Source: Polaribacter tangerinus
GTDB taxonomy: Bacteria; Bacteroidota; Bacteroidia; Flavobacteriales; Flavobacteriaceae
Reading direction: 5' to 3'
Length of the DNA: 64,000 nt
NCBI RefSeq assembly: GCF_038024095.1
Contig: NZ_CP150668.1
Span: 682,001-746,000, forward strand
The stretch's first letter is position 1, and every line of letters begins with the position of its first letter. The position numbers and the translations under genes were made by a program. This document shows positions 34,897 through 43,629 of this stretch, one piece after another. Below the pieces are notes generated by a model. It was not told the origin of the DNA, did not search any database, and saw only the letters and a list, made by a program, of their open reading frames with translations.

Positions 34897-34904
34897 TATA
34901 TTTG
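34897..34904 (+). promoter_or_regulatory. Predicted promoter -7 box
   Basis: TATATTTG matches TANNTTTG, 25 nt before the ATG at 34930. No TTTG lies at the expected -33. Confidence 0.4.
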
Positions 34905-34929
34905 TTGAGGTATTATAAAAATAAATAGT

Positions 34930-35601
34930 ATGACTTTTAATAAAACCTTTACAATAATTGGCTTCTTACTGTTAATTTCTAACGGTTTATTTGCTCAATT
35001 AGATAAAAATAATGGCAATAACAGTAAAGGGAAAATAAAAGCTATTGTACTAGACAATGCCAAAACATCCGAAAAACCAACAAATGTAACGTTAGATGAC
35101 AATAATGGCTTTAAAAAAGCTTACGAAAAAGAAAAAGAAAAACTAAAAGAACAAGCAGCAGAAGAAGCGTTAAAAAACAAAGGAATTCTTACCCAAAAAA
35201 AAATAAATGAAGCACGGTTTTTAAAAGCTTTCAAAAAAATAAATGGTCGATATGTTTATCCTAAAATAGACCAAGATTTGGGTAGTTTTAGAACCAATTC
35301 TAAAAGTGTTAATATTATTTGTAGAGACTTTCAATATCCAGACGGAGACCGAGTAACTATTATGGTAAATAATATTCCTGTAGTGGTTAATATACTTTTA
35401 AAACAACACTACCAAAGCTTTAACATACCACTAGAAGTCGGTTTAAATAAAATTTCTTTTGTTGCCTTAAACCAAGGTAGCTCAGGCCCTAACACAGCAG
35501 CCTTTAAAGTGTATAATGATGCAGGTATGTTGCTTTCTTCCAACGAGTGGAATTTGGCCACAGATGCAAAAGCAACCTTAATAATAGCAAAGGATAAATA
35601 A
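34930..35601 (+). CDS. Exported hypothetical protein with charged coiled-coil segment
   Basis: The 223-residue product has a signal peptide ending LFAQ. Residues about 58-85 form a highly charged helix (FKKAYEKEKEKLKEQAAEE), followed by a beta-rich C-terminal domain (SVNIICRDFQYPDGDRVTIM). It resembles Flavobacteriia hypothetical secreted proteins, and I do not recognise a function. It is a single-gene unit before pdhA. Confidence 0.7.
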   Translation: MTFNKTFTIIGFLLLISNGLFAQLDKNNGNNSKGKIKAIVLDNAKTSEKPTNVTLDDNNGFKKAYEKEKEKLKEQAAEEALKNKGILTQKKINEARFLKAFKKINGRYVYPKIDQDLGSFRTNSKSVNIICRDFQYPDGDRVTIMVNNIPVVVNILLKQHYQSFNIPLEVGLNKISFVALNQGSSGPNTAAFKVYNDAGMLLSSNEWNLATDAKATLIIAKDK

Positions 35602-35662
35602 ATAAGTTTACTTTTTTTCTATTAAATACTCTTTTCACGTTTTTTTATTCATCTAAAACAGT

Positions 35663-35670
35663 TATTTTTG
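35663..35670 (+). promoter_or_regulatory. Predicted promoter -7 box of pdhA
   Basis: TATTTTTG matches TANNTTTG, 53 nt before the pdhA ATG. The -33 position is T-rich but lacks TTTG. Confidence 0.45.
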
Positions 35671-35723
35671 TAGCCCGATTGTGATAACGTAAAAAAGTCT
35701 AAAACAAACAATACGCATTAAGA

Positions 35724-36713
35724 ATGAAAAAAATCACCAAAGAAACCTACCTAAATTGGTACAAAGACATGCTTTTTTGGCGTAAGTTCGAAGATAAATT
35801 AGCTTCGGTTTACATTCAGCAAAAAGTTAGAGGATTTCTTCACCTTTATAATGGTCAAGAAGCAATTTTAGCAGGTGCATTGCATGCAATGGATTTATCT
35901 AAAGATAAAATGATTACTGCCTACAGAAATCATGTTCAGCCAATAGGTATGGGAGAAGATCCAAAAAAAGTGATGGCAGAATTATATGGTAAAGCTACCG
36001 GTACTTCTAAAGGAATGGGTGGTTCTATGCATATTTTCTCTAAAGAATTTCGTTTTTATGGAGGACATGGTATTGTTGGTGGGCAAATACCGTTGGGTGC
36101 AGGAATTGCTTTTGCAGACAAATACAAAGGGAGTGATGCAGTAACTTTAACTTGTTTTGGAGATGGAGCTGCTAGACAAGGTTCGTTACATGAAGCTTTT
36201 AACATGGCAATGCTTTGGAAGTTACCCGTAATTTTTATTGTTGAAAATAACGGCTATGCTATGGGAACCTCTGTAGAAAGAACTGCTAATCATACCGATA
36301 TTTGGAAACTTGGTTTGGGATACGAAATGCCATGCGGACCAGTAGACGCAATGAACCCTATAAAAGTTGCTGAAGCTATAGATGAAGCAATTCAAAGAGC
36401 AAGACGTGGAGACGGACCTACATTTTTAGAAATGAAAACATATAGGTATAGAGGTCATTCTATGTCTGATGCACAACACTATAGAACAAAAGACGAGGTA
36501 GAAGAATACAAGAAGATAGATCCTATTACTCAAGTAAAAAACGTAATTCTTGAAAAAAATTACGCAACAGAAGATGAGATATCTGCAATTGATAAAGAAG
36601 TGAAGAAAATGGTGTCTGAATGTGAAAAATTCGCTGAAGAATCTCCATATCCAGACGCGCAACAATTGTACGATGTTGTATATGAACAAGATGATTACCC
36701 TTTTATAAGTTAA
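35724..36713 (+). CDS. pdhA: Pyruvate dehydrogenase E1 component, alpha subunit
   Basis: The 329-residue product has the thiamine-diphosphate motif GDGAARQGSLHEAFNMA with the closing VENNGYAMGTS, and the phosphorylation-loop region YRYRGHSMSDAQHYRTKDE. It decarboxylates pyruvate with a beta chain that is not in this window. The acetyltransferase gene follows 4 nt later, so both come from one transcript. Confidence 0.93.
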   Translation: MKKITKETYLNWYKDMLFWRKFEDKLASVYIQQKVRGFLHLYNGQEAILAGALHAMDLSKDKMITAYRNHVQPIGMGEDPKKVMAELYGKATGTSKGMGGSMHIFSKEFRFYGGHGIVGGQIPLGAGIAFADKYKGSDAVTLTCFGDGAARQGSLHEAFNMAMLWKLPVIFIVENNGYAMGTSVERTANHTDIWKLGLGYEMPCGPVDAMNPIKVAEAIDEAIQRARRGDGPTFLEMKTYRYRGHSMSDAQHYRTKDEVEEYKKIDPITQVKNVILEKNYATEDEISAIDKEVKKMVSECEKFAEESPYPDAQQLYDVVYEQDDYPFIS

Positions 36714-36717
36714 AAAT

Positions 36718-38352
36718 ATGGCTACAATTGTAAATATGCCGAGACTAAGCGATACCATGGAAGAAGGTGTTGTGGCAAAATGGTTAAAAAATGTTGGAGA
36801 TAAAGTTGAAGAAGGCGATATTTTAGCAGAAATAGAAACTGATAAAGCAACTATGGAGTTTGAATCTTTTCACGAAGGTGTATTATTACACATTGGTGTA
36901 AAAGAAGGTGAAACATCTCCAGTAGATAAACTTTTAGCCGTTATTGGTGAGGAAGGTGAAGACATCTCTGCAATTTTGAGCGGAGAAACCAAAGAAGATG
37001 CCGAACAAGAAACTAGCTCTACAACCATTGAGGATACAAACTCAAATGTTACAGAAAGTACCGCTAGTATTCCTGAAGGTGTAAACGTTATTACTATGCC
37101 TCGCTTAAGTGATACTATGACAGATGGTACTGTTGCTACGTGGCTAAAAAAAGAAGGTGATAAAGTTGAAGAAGGCGATATTTTAGCAGAAATAGAAACA
37201 GACAAAGCCACTATGGAATTTGAATGTTTCTATGAAGGTACTGTCTTATATATTGGTGTTCAAGAAGGAGAAACTGCACCTGTAGATAGTTTATTAACTA
37301 TTATTGGTCCTGCAGGTACTGATGTAAGTGCTTTAGTAGCTTCTGGCGGAGCAGTTTCAAATACAAAAGAAGTGAGTAGTATTTCAGAAGAAAAGAACAC
37401 AACTCCTGAAATTTCAAAAAATTCAGAAAATACCTCTTCTACCCCTTCGCAAGAAAACAATACCAACGGTCGTATATTTGCATCGCCATTAGCTAAAAAA
37501 ATTGCTGCAGACAAAGGAATTAATTTATCCGCAGTAAAAGGTTCTGGTGAAAACGGTAGAATTATTAAAAAAGATGTAGAGAACTATACTCCTGCTTCTA
37601 CAACAGCCACCGATCATAAAACATCTGTTGCTGCATCACCTCAAACAACGGCTACTGTTGCTGCAGGCGTTGAAAAATCTGAAGAAGTAAAAAATTCTCA
37701 AATGCGTAAAGCAATTGCAAAATCTTTGGGTAATTCTAAATTCTCTGCACCAGACTTTAGCTTAAACATAGAGGTTGATATGGACAATGCAATGGCTTCT
37801 AGAAAAACGATTAATGCAATTCCAGATACCAAAGTTTCTTTTAACGATATGGTTGTAAAAGCATGTGCAATGGCATTGCAAAAACATCCTCAGGTTAATA
37901 CTTCTTGGTCTGACAATAACACCATATATCATTCTCATATTCATGTTGGTGTTGCTGTAGCAGTAGAGGATGGCTTACTTGTACCAGTTATAAAACATAC
38001 AAATCAATTAAGCTTAACTCAAATTGGTGCAAGTGTAAGAGATTTGGCAGGTAAAGCAAGAAATAAAAAAATTGCTCCTGCAGAAATGCAAGGGAGTACT
38101 TTTACAGTTTCTAACTTAGGTATGTTTGGTATAGAAAATTTTACTTCTATTATTAACCAACCAAACTCTGCCATTTTATCTGTAGGTGCAATTGTAGAGA
38201 AACCAGTAGTTAAAAATGGACAAATAGTAGTTGGTAATACAATGAAACTTACACTAACCTGCGACCACAGAACTGTTGATGGTGCGGTGGGAGCTCAATT
38301 TTTACAAACTTTAAAAACATTTATAGAAAACCCTGTAACAATGTTAGCATAG
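36718..38352 (+). CDS. pdhC: Dihydrolipoyllysine acetyltransferase (E2) of pyruvate dehydrogenase
   Basis: The 544-residue product has two lipoyl domains (about 1-77 and 122-198) with lipoylated Lys in TDKATMEFE (Lys43 in the first). An E3/E1-binding domain (FASPLAKKIAADKGINL) and a catalytic domain ending CDHRTVDGAVGAQF follow. It transfers acetyl from E1 to CoA. The two lipoyl domains share a 41-nt identical DNA block (36799-36839 and 37159-37199). Glu/Ser/Thr-rich linkers join the domains. Confidence 0.94.
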   Translation: MATIVNMPRLSDTMEEGVVAKWLKNVGDKVEEGDILAEIETDKATMEFESFHEGVLLHIGVKEGETSPVDKLLAVIGEEGEDISAILSGETKEDAEQETSSTTIEDTNSNVTESTASIPEGVNVITMPRLSDTMTDGTVATWLKKEGDKVEEGDILAEIETDKATMEFECFYEGTVLYIGVQEGETAPVDSLLTIIGPAGTDVSALVASGGAVSNTKEVSSISEEKNTTPEISKNSENTSSTPSQENNTNGRIFASPLAKKIAADKGINLSAVKGSGENGRIIKKDVENYTPASTTATDHKTSVAASPQTTATVAAGVEKSEEVKNSQMRKAIAKSLGNSKFSAPDFSLNIEVDMDNAMASRKTINAIPDTKVSFNDMVVKACAMALQKHPQVNTSWSDNNTIYHSHIHVGVAVAVEDGLLVPVIKHTNQLSLTQIGASVRDLAGKARNKKIAPAEMQGSTFTVSNLGMFGIENFTSIINQPNSAILSVGAIVEKPVVKNGQIVVGNTMKLTLTCDHRTVDGAVGAQFLQTLKTFIENPVTMLA

Positions 38353-38376
38353 TTATTAAATATCTATAAACTAAAA

Positions 38377-38410
38377 AAATGCCTAGAAAATAATTTCTAG
38401 GCATTTTTTT
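38377..38410. terminator. Bidirectional terminator
   Basis: A stem AAATGCCTAGAAA (from 38378) pairs with TTTCTAGGCATTT (to 38406) with a 4-nt loop. T runs follow on both strands. It serves pdhC on the plus strand and the DUF6263 gene on the minus strand. Confidence 0.85.
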
Positions 38411-38434
38411 TTGGTTATTTTCTTTGAAAAATAA

Positions 38435-39169
38435 TTACTTTTTCTGAGTAATCACTTTAGAGGTAATTTTCATGTTTACACCTCCAGCATCTAACAAAAT
38501 TTCTGAGGTAGCCTCTTCTTGAACTCCAGTAGCTATTTCTATAATTGAGTTTCCTGAAAGTTTACCAGTTCCTAAGCCAGAAACAGCTCCAGAAATATTT
38601 AAGTGTAATTTTCCGTCTTCTATTTTAGACACCTTATAGATTGTAGAAATTTTCAATCCATTTTGCTCTAAATCAGTTGACCAAGTACTACCAACAGACA
38701 CCTTTTCTTTTGGATACTTTATTCCGCCAGACTGTTGCAAAAATTGATCCATACCAGGTGTAATAGGCTCTACTTGAACATTAGTTACCTCTCCTCTAGT
38801 GGTTGTTTTTGTTATAACTGTTGCTTTCATCATTGGTGCAAACTGATTTTTCATCATTTTACCTACCTCATCTAAATCCTCCTCTTTTACTGTAGAGTCG
38901 TAACTCATACTCATACCACCTTGTAACATATCCATTACAATAGTTTTTATTTTAGAATTTGCTATAAGTGTATCTTTAGATACATTTACAACATCCATAT
39001 CCATAGAAATTTTCATATTTACGCCACCCTGAGCTCCCATATTTTGAGATTGTTCAACATTCATTGTGTAAGAATCTCCTTTTTGATAATTTAATCTTAA
39101 TAAAACAGATTCTTGAGCAGTTAATGTTAGGCTTGAAATAAGTACGAATAGTAATAATAGTTTTTTCAT
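38435..39169 (-). CDS. DUF6263 family exported protein
   Basis: The 244-residue product has a signal peptide (ending LTLTAQ). The rest is beta-rich with Met-rich stretches (GGVNMKISMDMDVVNV, DMLQGGMSMSYDS), a pattern of the DUF6263 family. Its function is unknown. It is a single gene with its own terminator. Confidence 0.75.
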   Translation of the reverse strand: MKKLLLLFVLISSLTLTAQESVLLRLNYQKGDSYTMNVEQSQNMGAQGGVNMKISMDMDVVNVSKDTLIANSKIKTIVMDMLQGGMSMSYDSTVKEEDLDEVGKMMKNQFAPMMKATVITKTTTRGEVTNVQVEPITPGMDQFLQQSGGIKYPKEKVSVGSTWSTDLEQNGLKISTIYKVSKIEDGKLHLNISGAVSGLGTGKLSGNSIIEIATGVQEEATSEILLDAGGVNMKITSKVITQKK

Positions 39170-39212
39170 TTTTATAAATTTTATTAATATTGGCTAATAT
39201 AATTGTTTAAAT

Positions 39213-39246
39213 AAAAAAACGCTTAGAATAACTAAGCGTTTTTTGA
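39213..39246 (-). terminator. Terminator of the minus-strand E2 gene
   Basis: AAAACGCTTAG (to 39226) pairs with CTAAGCGTTTT (39232-39242). On the minus strand a T run follows. It lies 22 nt beyond the E2 stop. Confidence 0.8.
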
Positions 39247-39267
39247 AAAAATTATGTTTTTAGATTT

Positions 39268-40584
39268 TTAAAAATCTTGATTTATATCCCAAGATTCTAA
39301 AATATCTTTTAATGTTTTTATAAACATACCACCTAAAGCTCCGTTCACCACACGATGGTCGTAAGAGTGCGCTACCATCATTTTTTGTCTAATTCCAATA
39401 AAATCTCCTTCTGGAGTTTCTATTACTGATGGCATTTTACGAATAGCACCTAGTGCTAAAATAGCTACTTGAGGTTGATTGATAATTGGGGTACCAGTTA
39501 TAGAACCAAAACTACCAACATTGGTTACTGTATAGGTTCCATCTTGTATATCATCTGGCTTCAGAGCGTTGTTTCTAGCTCTATTTGCTAAGTCATTAAC
39601 GGCTTTTGTCATTCCAACTAAGTTTAGTTGGTCTGCATTTTTTATTACCGGAACTATTAAATTACCATCAGGTAAGGCTGCAGCCATCCCAAGGTTGATG
39701 TTTTTCTTTTTAATAATAGTGTCTCCATTAACCGATATGTTTATCAAAGGATATTTTCTAATAGTTGCTGCTACTGCATGCATTAGAATAGGTGTAAAAG
39801 TTAATTTCTCTCCTTCTCTTTTCAAAAAAACATCTTTAACCTTATTTCTCCACTTTACAATATTGGTTACATCAATTTCTATAAAAGATTGAACATGTGC
39901 AGATGTTTGAACAGAATTAACCATATGCTTGGCAACTAATTTGCCCATTCTACTCATTTCTATAACCTCATCTTCTTCGTTTATTGAAACTGGAACAACG
40001 TTAGTTGCTGAATTTGTTATTGTATTTGATGATGAAGCTTCACTATTACTTTTAGTAACTTCTGAAACAGGAGATTTTTTTCCGTTTTCTATAAAGGATA
40101 AAATATCCTCTTTAGTTACTCTACCATCTTTTCCAGAACCTTTAATAGTATTTAAAGTTTCTATAGAAATATTTTCTGCTTGAGCTATATTTCTAACCAA
40201 TGGGGAGTAAAATTTTTCTGAATCAGAGTTTTTTACGCTTGGTGTAGCAACTATAGCTGCTGCTTTTTCAATGGTCTTTTCTACCTCTTTAACTTCTTTT
40301 GGGGAATTATCTACTTTATTAGAAACAGTAACTTCCTCTTCTCCTTCAACCTCAATTACAGCAATAGTATCTCCAACTGCCACAACTGCATCCTTTTCAT
40401 AAAGTATTTCTACGAGCTTACCCGATACTTCAGACGGAACTTCTGAATCTACCTTGTCTGTAGCAATTTCTACAATAGCTTCATCCAACTCCACAGAATC
40501 TCCTACTTCTTTCAACCAAGAGGTAATAGTTGCTTCTGCAACACTTTCTCCCATTTTTGGTAACTTTAATTCGAATCTTGCCAT
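39268..40584 (-). CDS. 2-oxoacid dehydrogenase E2 (branched-chain type)
   Basis: The 438-residue product has one N-terminal lipoyl domain (Lys in TDKVDSEVPSE, about residue 43), an E3-binding domain (FYSPLVRNIAQAENISI) and a catalytic domain. The active-site motif reads DHRVVNG where most E2s have DHRxxDG: the Asp is Asn. It resembles E2 chains of branched-chain 2-oxoacid dehydrogenases, which give branched acyl-CoA primers for FabH. The E1 genes are not here. Confidence 0.85.
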   Translation of the reverse strand: MARFELKLPKMGESVAEATITSWLKEVGDSVELDEAIVEIATDKVDSEVPSEVSGKLVEILYEKDAVVAVGDTIAVIEVEGEEEVTVSNKVDNSPKEVKEVEKTIEKAAAIVATPSVKNSDSEKFYSPLVRNIAQAENISIETLNTIKGSGKDGRVTKEDILSFIENGKKSPVSEVTKSNSEASSSNTITNSATNVVPVSINEEDEVIEMSRMGKLVAKHMVNSVQTSAHVQSFIEIDVTNIVKWRNKVKDVFLKREGEKLTFTPILMHAVAATIRKYPLINISVNGDTIIKKKNINLGMAAALPDGNLIVPVIKNADQLNLVGMTKAVNDLANRARNNALKPDDIQDGTYTVTNVGSFGSITGTPIINQPQVAILALGAIRKMPSVIETPEGDFIGIRQKMMVAHSYDHRVVNGALGGMFIKTLKDILESWDINQDF

Positions 40585-40599
40585 TTGTTATTTTTTTAA

Positions 40600-40613
40600 C
40601 TTTTGCAAAAGTA
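40600..40613 (-). promoter_or_regulatory. Promoter -7 box inside a palindrome, upstream of the E2 gene
   Basis: The minus-strand TACTTTTG (40613 to 40606) matches TANNTTTG, 21 nt before the E2 ATG. It lies within a palindrome, ACTTTTGCAAAAGT. Confidence 0.5.
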
Positions 40614-40619
40614 CTAAAA

Positions 40620-40724
40620 ATGGATGATTTTACCTTAAAATATATTGCGAAATTAAAGTTAAAAGAAGGTTTGTTATTGAATTATTCGCAACAAAAAGCA
40701 AGAATAAAACATTTAATTAATTAA
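40620..40724 (+). CDS. Possible 34-residue peptide
   Basis: The short frame starts at ATG 40620 and reads MDDFTLKYIAKLKLKEG and onwards to TAA at 40722-40724. It is charged and helical in appearance. It lies divergent from the E2 gene, just beyond its promoter palindrome. I cannot say that it is translated. Confidence 0.25.
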   Translation: MDDFTLKYIAKLKLKEGLLLNYSQQKARIKHLIN

Positions 40725-40763
40725 TGTTTAAAAATTAACACATTAAAATGAGAATAATTAAAT

Positions 40764-41666
40764 TTAAATCCACTCTTTAGGGTTTTCCAGAACAGCTACT
40801 AACTTTGCTTCTTCTGAGCCTTCTGGAGGTTGATGATTGTATTTCCATTGAACAGTAGGTGGTAAACTCATTAAAATACTTTCTATTCTACCGTTGGTTT
40901 TAAGTCCGAAAAGAGTTCCTCGGTCATGAACTAAATTAAATTCTACATACCTACCTCTTCGAACTTCTTGCCAATTTTTATGCTCTTTTTGAAAGGTTAT
41001 ATCTTTTCTTTCTTTAACAATAGGAACATAACTTTCTAGAAAACTATTCCCTATTTCTGTAACAAACTGATAACGTTGTTCAATAGAAAATTGATCGTCT
41101 TGTTTTAAATAATCAAAAAACAACCCACCAATTCCTCTGGCTTCATTTCTGTGTGAATTCCAAAAATAAGAATCACATGTTTTTTTAAACTTCGGATAAA
41201 AATCTGCATGATGTTTGTCACATGCGTTTTTACAAACTGTATGAAAATGTTTGGCATCTTGTTCAAATAAATAATAAGGGGTTAAGTCTTGCCCTCCACC
41301 AAACCACTGTGTAACAATATTAGCTTTATCATCATACATTTCGAAATACCTCCAATTAGCATGAACCGTTGGTACAAAAGGGTTTACTGGATGTAGCACT
41401 AAGCTTAAACCGCAAGCAAAAAAGTTACCTTCTTTTACACCAAATTGCTTTCTTAATGCTTCAGGCAATTCTCCAAAAACTTTAGAAATATTTACACCTC
41501 CTTTTTCAAAAACAGCTCCATTTTCTATCACCCTTGTTTTTCCGCCACCACCTTCTTTACGCTCCCAAACGTCTTCTTTAAAAGTAGCTTTGCCATCTAA
41601 TTCCTCTAATTTAGCTGTTATAGTGTTTTGTAGTTCTTGGATATATGTAAAAAATTTATCTTTCAA
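40764..41666 (-). CDS. hemF: Oxygen-dependent coproporphyrinogen III oxidase
   Basis: The 300-residue product has the HemF landmarks PTVHANWRYFEM, WFGGGQDLTPYY, HRNEARGIGGLFFDY and GRYVEFNLVHDRGTLFGL. It turns coproporphyrinogen III into protoporphyrinogen IX using oxygen. It is the last gene of the minus-strand haem set, 20 nt after the EI24 gene. Only the aerobic enzyme is present here; no hemN is seen. Confidence 0.95.
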   Translation of the reverse strand: MKDKFFTYIQELQNTITAKLEELDGKATFKEDVWERKEGGGGKTRVIENGAVFEKGGVNISKVFGELPEALRKQFGVKEGNFFACGLSLVLHPVNPFVPTVHANWRYFEMYDDKANIVTQWFGGGQDLTPYYLFEQDAKHFHTVCKNACDKHHADFYPKFKKTCDSYFWNSHRNEARGIGGLFFDYLKQDDQFSIEQRYQFVTEIGNSFLESYVPIVKERKDITFQKEHKNWQEVRRGRYVEFNLVHDRGTLFGLKTNGRIESILMSLPPTVQWKYNHQPPEGSEEAKLVAVLENPKEWI

Positions 41667-41686
41667 TGTAATTGTATTTTAAGAAG

Positions 41687-42439
41687 TTACGAATTTAACT
41701 CTAAATTATGATGTAATGCTTTTACTGTTTTTATAGAAGCTGCTGTTACCGATAAGGGTAACACTAAAATGATTCCTAAAACTGGTAAAAACAAAAAAAG
41801 TATAAAAATAATACCGTTACCAATTGCAATTCCTTTGTGCTGCTTTACAAAATTAATACTTTGTCTGTAGCCCATATGCCTTTCTAAAGTATAGTCTATA
41901 TTTCCAAAACCTGCATAATAAGATTGGATAAAGAAAAGCAAAATTGTAGAAAATATATTTACACCCGGTATTAATTTTAAAAATAAGATAGGAATGGTAA
42001 TTAGTAATTCTTTTGATAAATTTCTAAGATTTATTTTTACTCCTCTTAGCAGTAATTGAAAAAAGGTATTTCTTTTGTAATCATCTGCTAGTTTACCATT
42101 AATATGGATTTCTATTTTTTCTGAAACCGGACTCATAAACGGAGCAGACAAAGCTAACACAATGTGTTTATAGAAAATAAAACCAATAACTACTACTACA
42201 ACAATACCTACAAATGCTGCAATTGTATTTACCACTTCTTTACCCCAATTCCAACCCCATATTTGTGCTATGAAAGCACCAATAATGTCTGACAAACTGT
42301 AAGCAGAAAAAACAATAACGCTTGCTGTTAAAAGACTAATTACAATTGGAATAGCAAAGTACCTCCATAGCTTTAATTTTGATAAAAGCTGAAAAGCGGT
42401 AGCATAAGCTTGTATTCCTGATAATATATTTGTAAGCAT
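41687..42439 (-). CDS. EI24-domain membrane protein
   Basis: The 250-residue product has about five or six hydrophobic helices and the family's ending LPVLGIILVLPLSVTAASI. EI24/CysZ-like proteins include sulfate transporters in Proteobacteria, but this member's substrate is unknown. It lies inside the haem gene set, between hemE and hemF, which hints at a role linked to tetrapyrroles or only at shared transcription. The upstream repeat at 42451 separates it from hemE. Confidence 0.75.
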   Translation of the reverse strand: MLTNILSGIQAYATAFQLLSKLKLWRYFAIPIVISLLTASVIVFSAYSLSDIIGAFIAQIWGWNWGKEVVNTIAAFVGIVVVVVIGFIFYKHIVLALSAPFMSPVSEKIEIHINGKLADDYKRNTFFQLLLRGVKINLRNLSKELLITIPILFLKLIPGVNIFSTILLFFIQSYYAGFGNIDYTLERHMGYRQSINFVKQHKGIAIGNGIIFILFLFLPVLGIILVLPLSVTAASIKTVKALHHNLELNS

Positions 42440-42450
42440 ATAGCGTTGTT

Positions 42451-42537
42451 TGCGTTAGCGATTGAAGCAGCATCCATTTTTTTCTTTTAAAAAAAAGATA
42501 ACGCGAAAAGCGCGACCTTTTTAGGGAACGTCCAAAA
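42451..42537 (+). repeat. Flavobacterial intergenic repeat, copy B
   Basis: The element begins TGCGTTAGCGATTGAAGC, contains a T/A hairpin and CGCGAAAAGCGCG, and ends near AGGGAACGTCC. Its first 12 nt match copy A (9703-9782, minus) at all but one position. It sits in the 105-nt gap between hemE and the EI24 gene and contains no ORF. Confidence 0.6.
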
Positions 42538-42544
42538 TTAAAAA

Positions 42545-43570
42545 CTAACTTTTATATTCTTTTACAGCATCTATAAACGCCTTTGCATTTTCTAGAGGTA
42601 TATTTGGCAAAATACCGTGCCCAAGGTTTACGATGTATTTGTCTTTTCCGAAATCGTGAATCATCTGAGTAACCATTTTTTTAATTTCAGATGGTGGAGA
42701 AAACAATCTTGTTGGGTCGAAATTACCCTGCAAAGTTATGTTGCCTCCCGAAAGATAACGAGCATTTCTGGCAGAGCAGGTCCAATCTACACCCAAGGCA
42801 GAAGCACCAGATTTTGCCATTTTATCTAAAGCAAACCAACAACCTTTACCAAAGGCGATAACTGGAGTTTCGTCTTTTAGAGCATCGATAATTTGCTGTA
42901 TATACTGCCAAGAAAATTCTTGATAATCTACTGGAGATAGCATTCCGCCCCAAGAGTCGAATACCTGAACCGCATTAACACCAGCAGCTACTTTGGCCTT
43001 TAAATATGCAATAGTGGTATCTGTAATTTTTTGTAATAAGGCATGTGCTAAAACAGGATTTGTAAAGCACAATTCTTTGGCTTTATCGAAGTTTTTAGAA
43101 CCTTGACCTTGCACACAATAGCAGAGTATTGTCCATGGAGAACCTGCAAAACCGATTAGAGGAACTTCATTATTTAGCTTTTCTTTGGTCGCTTTTATAG
43201 CTTCCATTACATAACCAAGACTGTCGTGCACATCTGGCACAATTACACGGTCTAAATCTTTTTGAGTTCTAATTGGGTTGGGTAAATATGGTCCGAAATT
43301 GGGTTTCATTTCAACTTCGATATTCATAGCTTGCGGAATAACTAAAATATCCGAAAACAATATTGCTGCATCCATTCCGTATCTTCGAATGGGTTGCACT
43401 GTAATTTCTGAGGCTAGCTCTGGAGTTTGGCAACGCGTAAAGAAATCGTATTTTTTTTTTATTTCTTGAAATTCTGGTAAATACCTTCCTGCCTGACGCA
43501 TCATCCAAACGGGTGGTCTATTTACTGTTTCTCCTTTTAAAGCTCTTAAAAATAAATCGTTTTTTATCAT
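42545..43570 (-). CDS. hemE: Uroporphyrinogen decarboxylase
   Basis: The 341-residue product has the N-terminal signature [16 protein letters not shown], the [10 protein letters not shown] segment with the catalytic Asp, and the [18 protein letters not shown] motif. It decarboxylates uroporphyrinogen III to coproporphyrinogen III. It is 59 nt downstream of hemL. Confidence 0.96.
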   Translation of the reverse strand: MIKNDLFLRALKGETVNRPPVWMMRQAGRYLPEFQEIKKKYDFFTRCQTPELASEITVQPIRRYGMDAAILFSDILVIPQAMNIEVEMKPNFGPYLPNPIRTQKDLDRVIVPDVHDSLGYVMEAIKATKEKLNNEVPLIGFAGSPWTILCYCVQGQGSKNFDKAKELCFTNPVLAHALLQKITDTTIAYLKAKVAAGVNAVQVFDSWGGMLSPVDYQEFSWQYIQQIIDALKDETPVIAFGKGCWFALDKMAKSGASALGVDWTCSARNARYLSGGNITLQGNFDPTRLFSPPSEIKKMVTQMIHDFGKDKYIVNLGHGILPNIPLENAKAFIDAVKEYKS

Positions 43571-43629
43571 TTTTTGTGTATGTGAGTAGGGCGTAAAAGT
43601 AATTTAACTTTTACCTTTTTGGTTACTAA

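Noticed and set aside
36870..37514. Antisense open frames inside pdhC
   Set aside because: They are shadows of the Glu/Thr-rich plus-strand coding sequence, with low-complexity Ser-rich translations.
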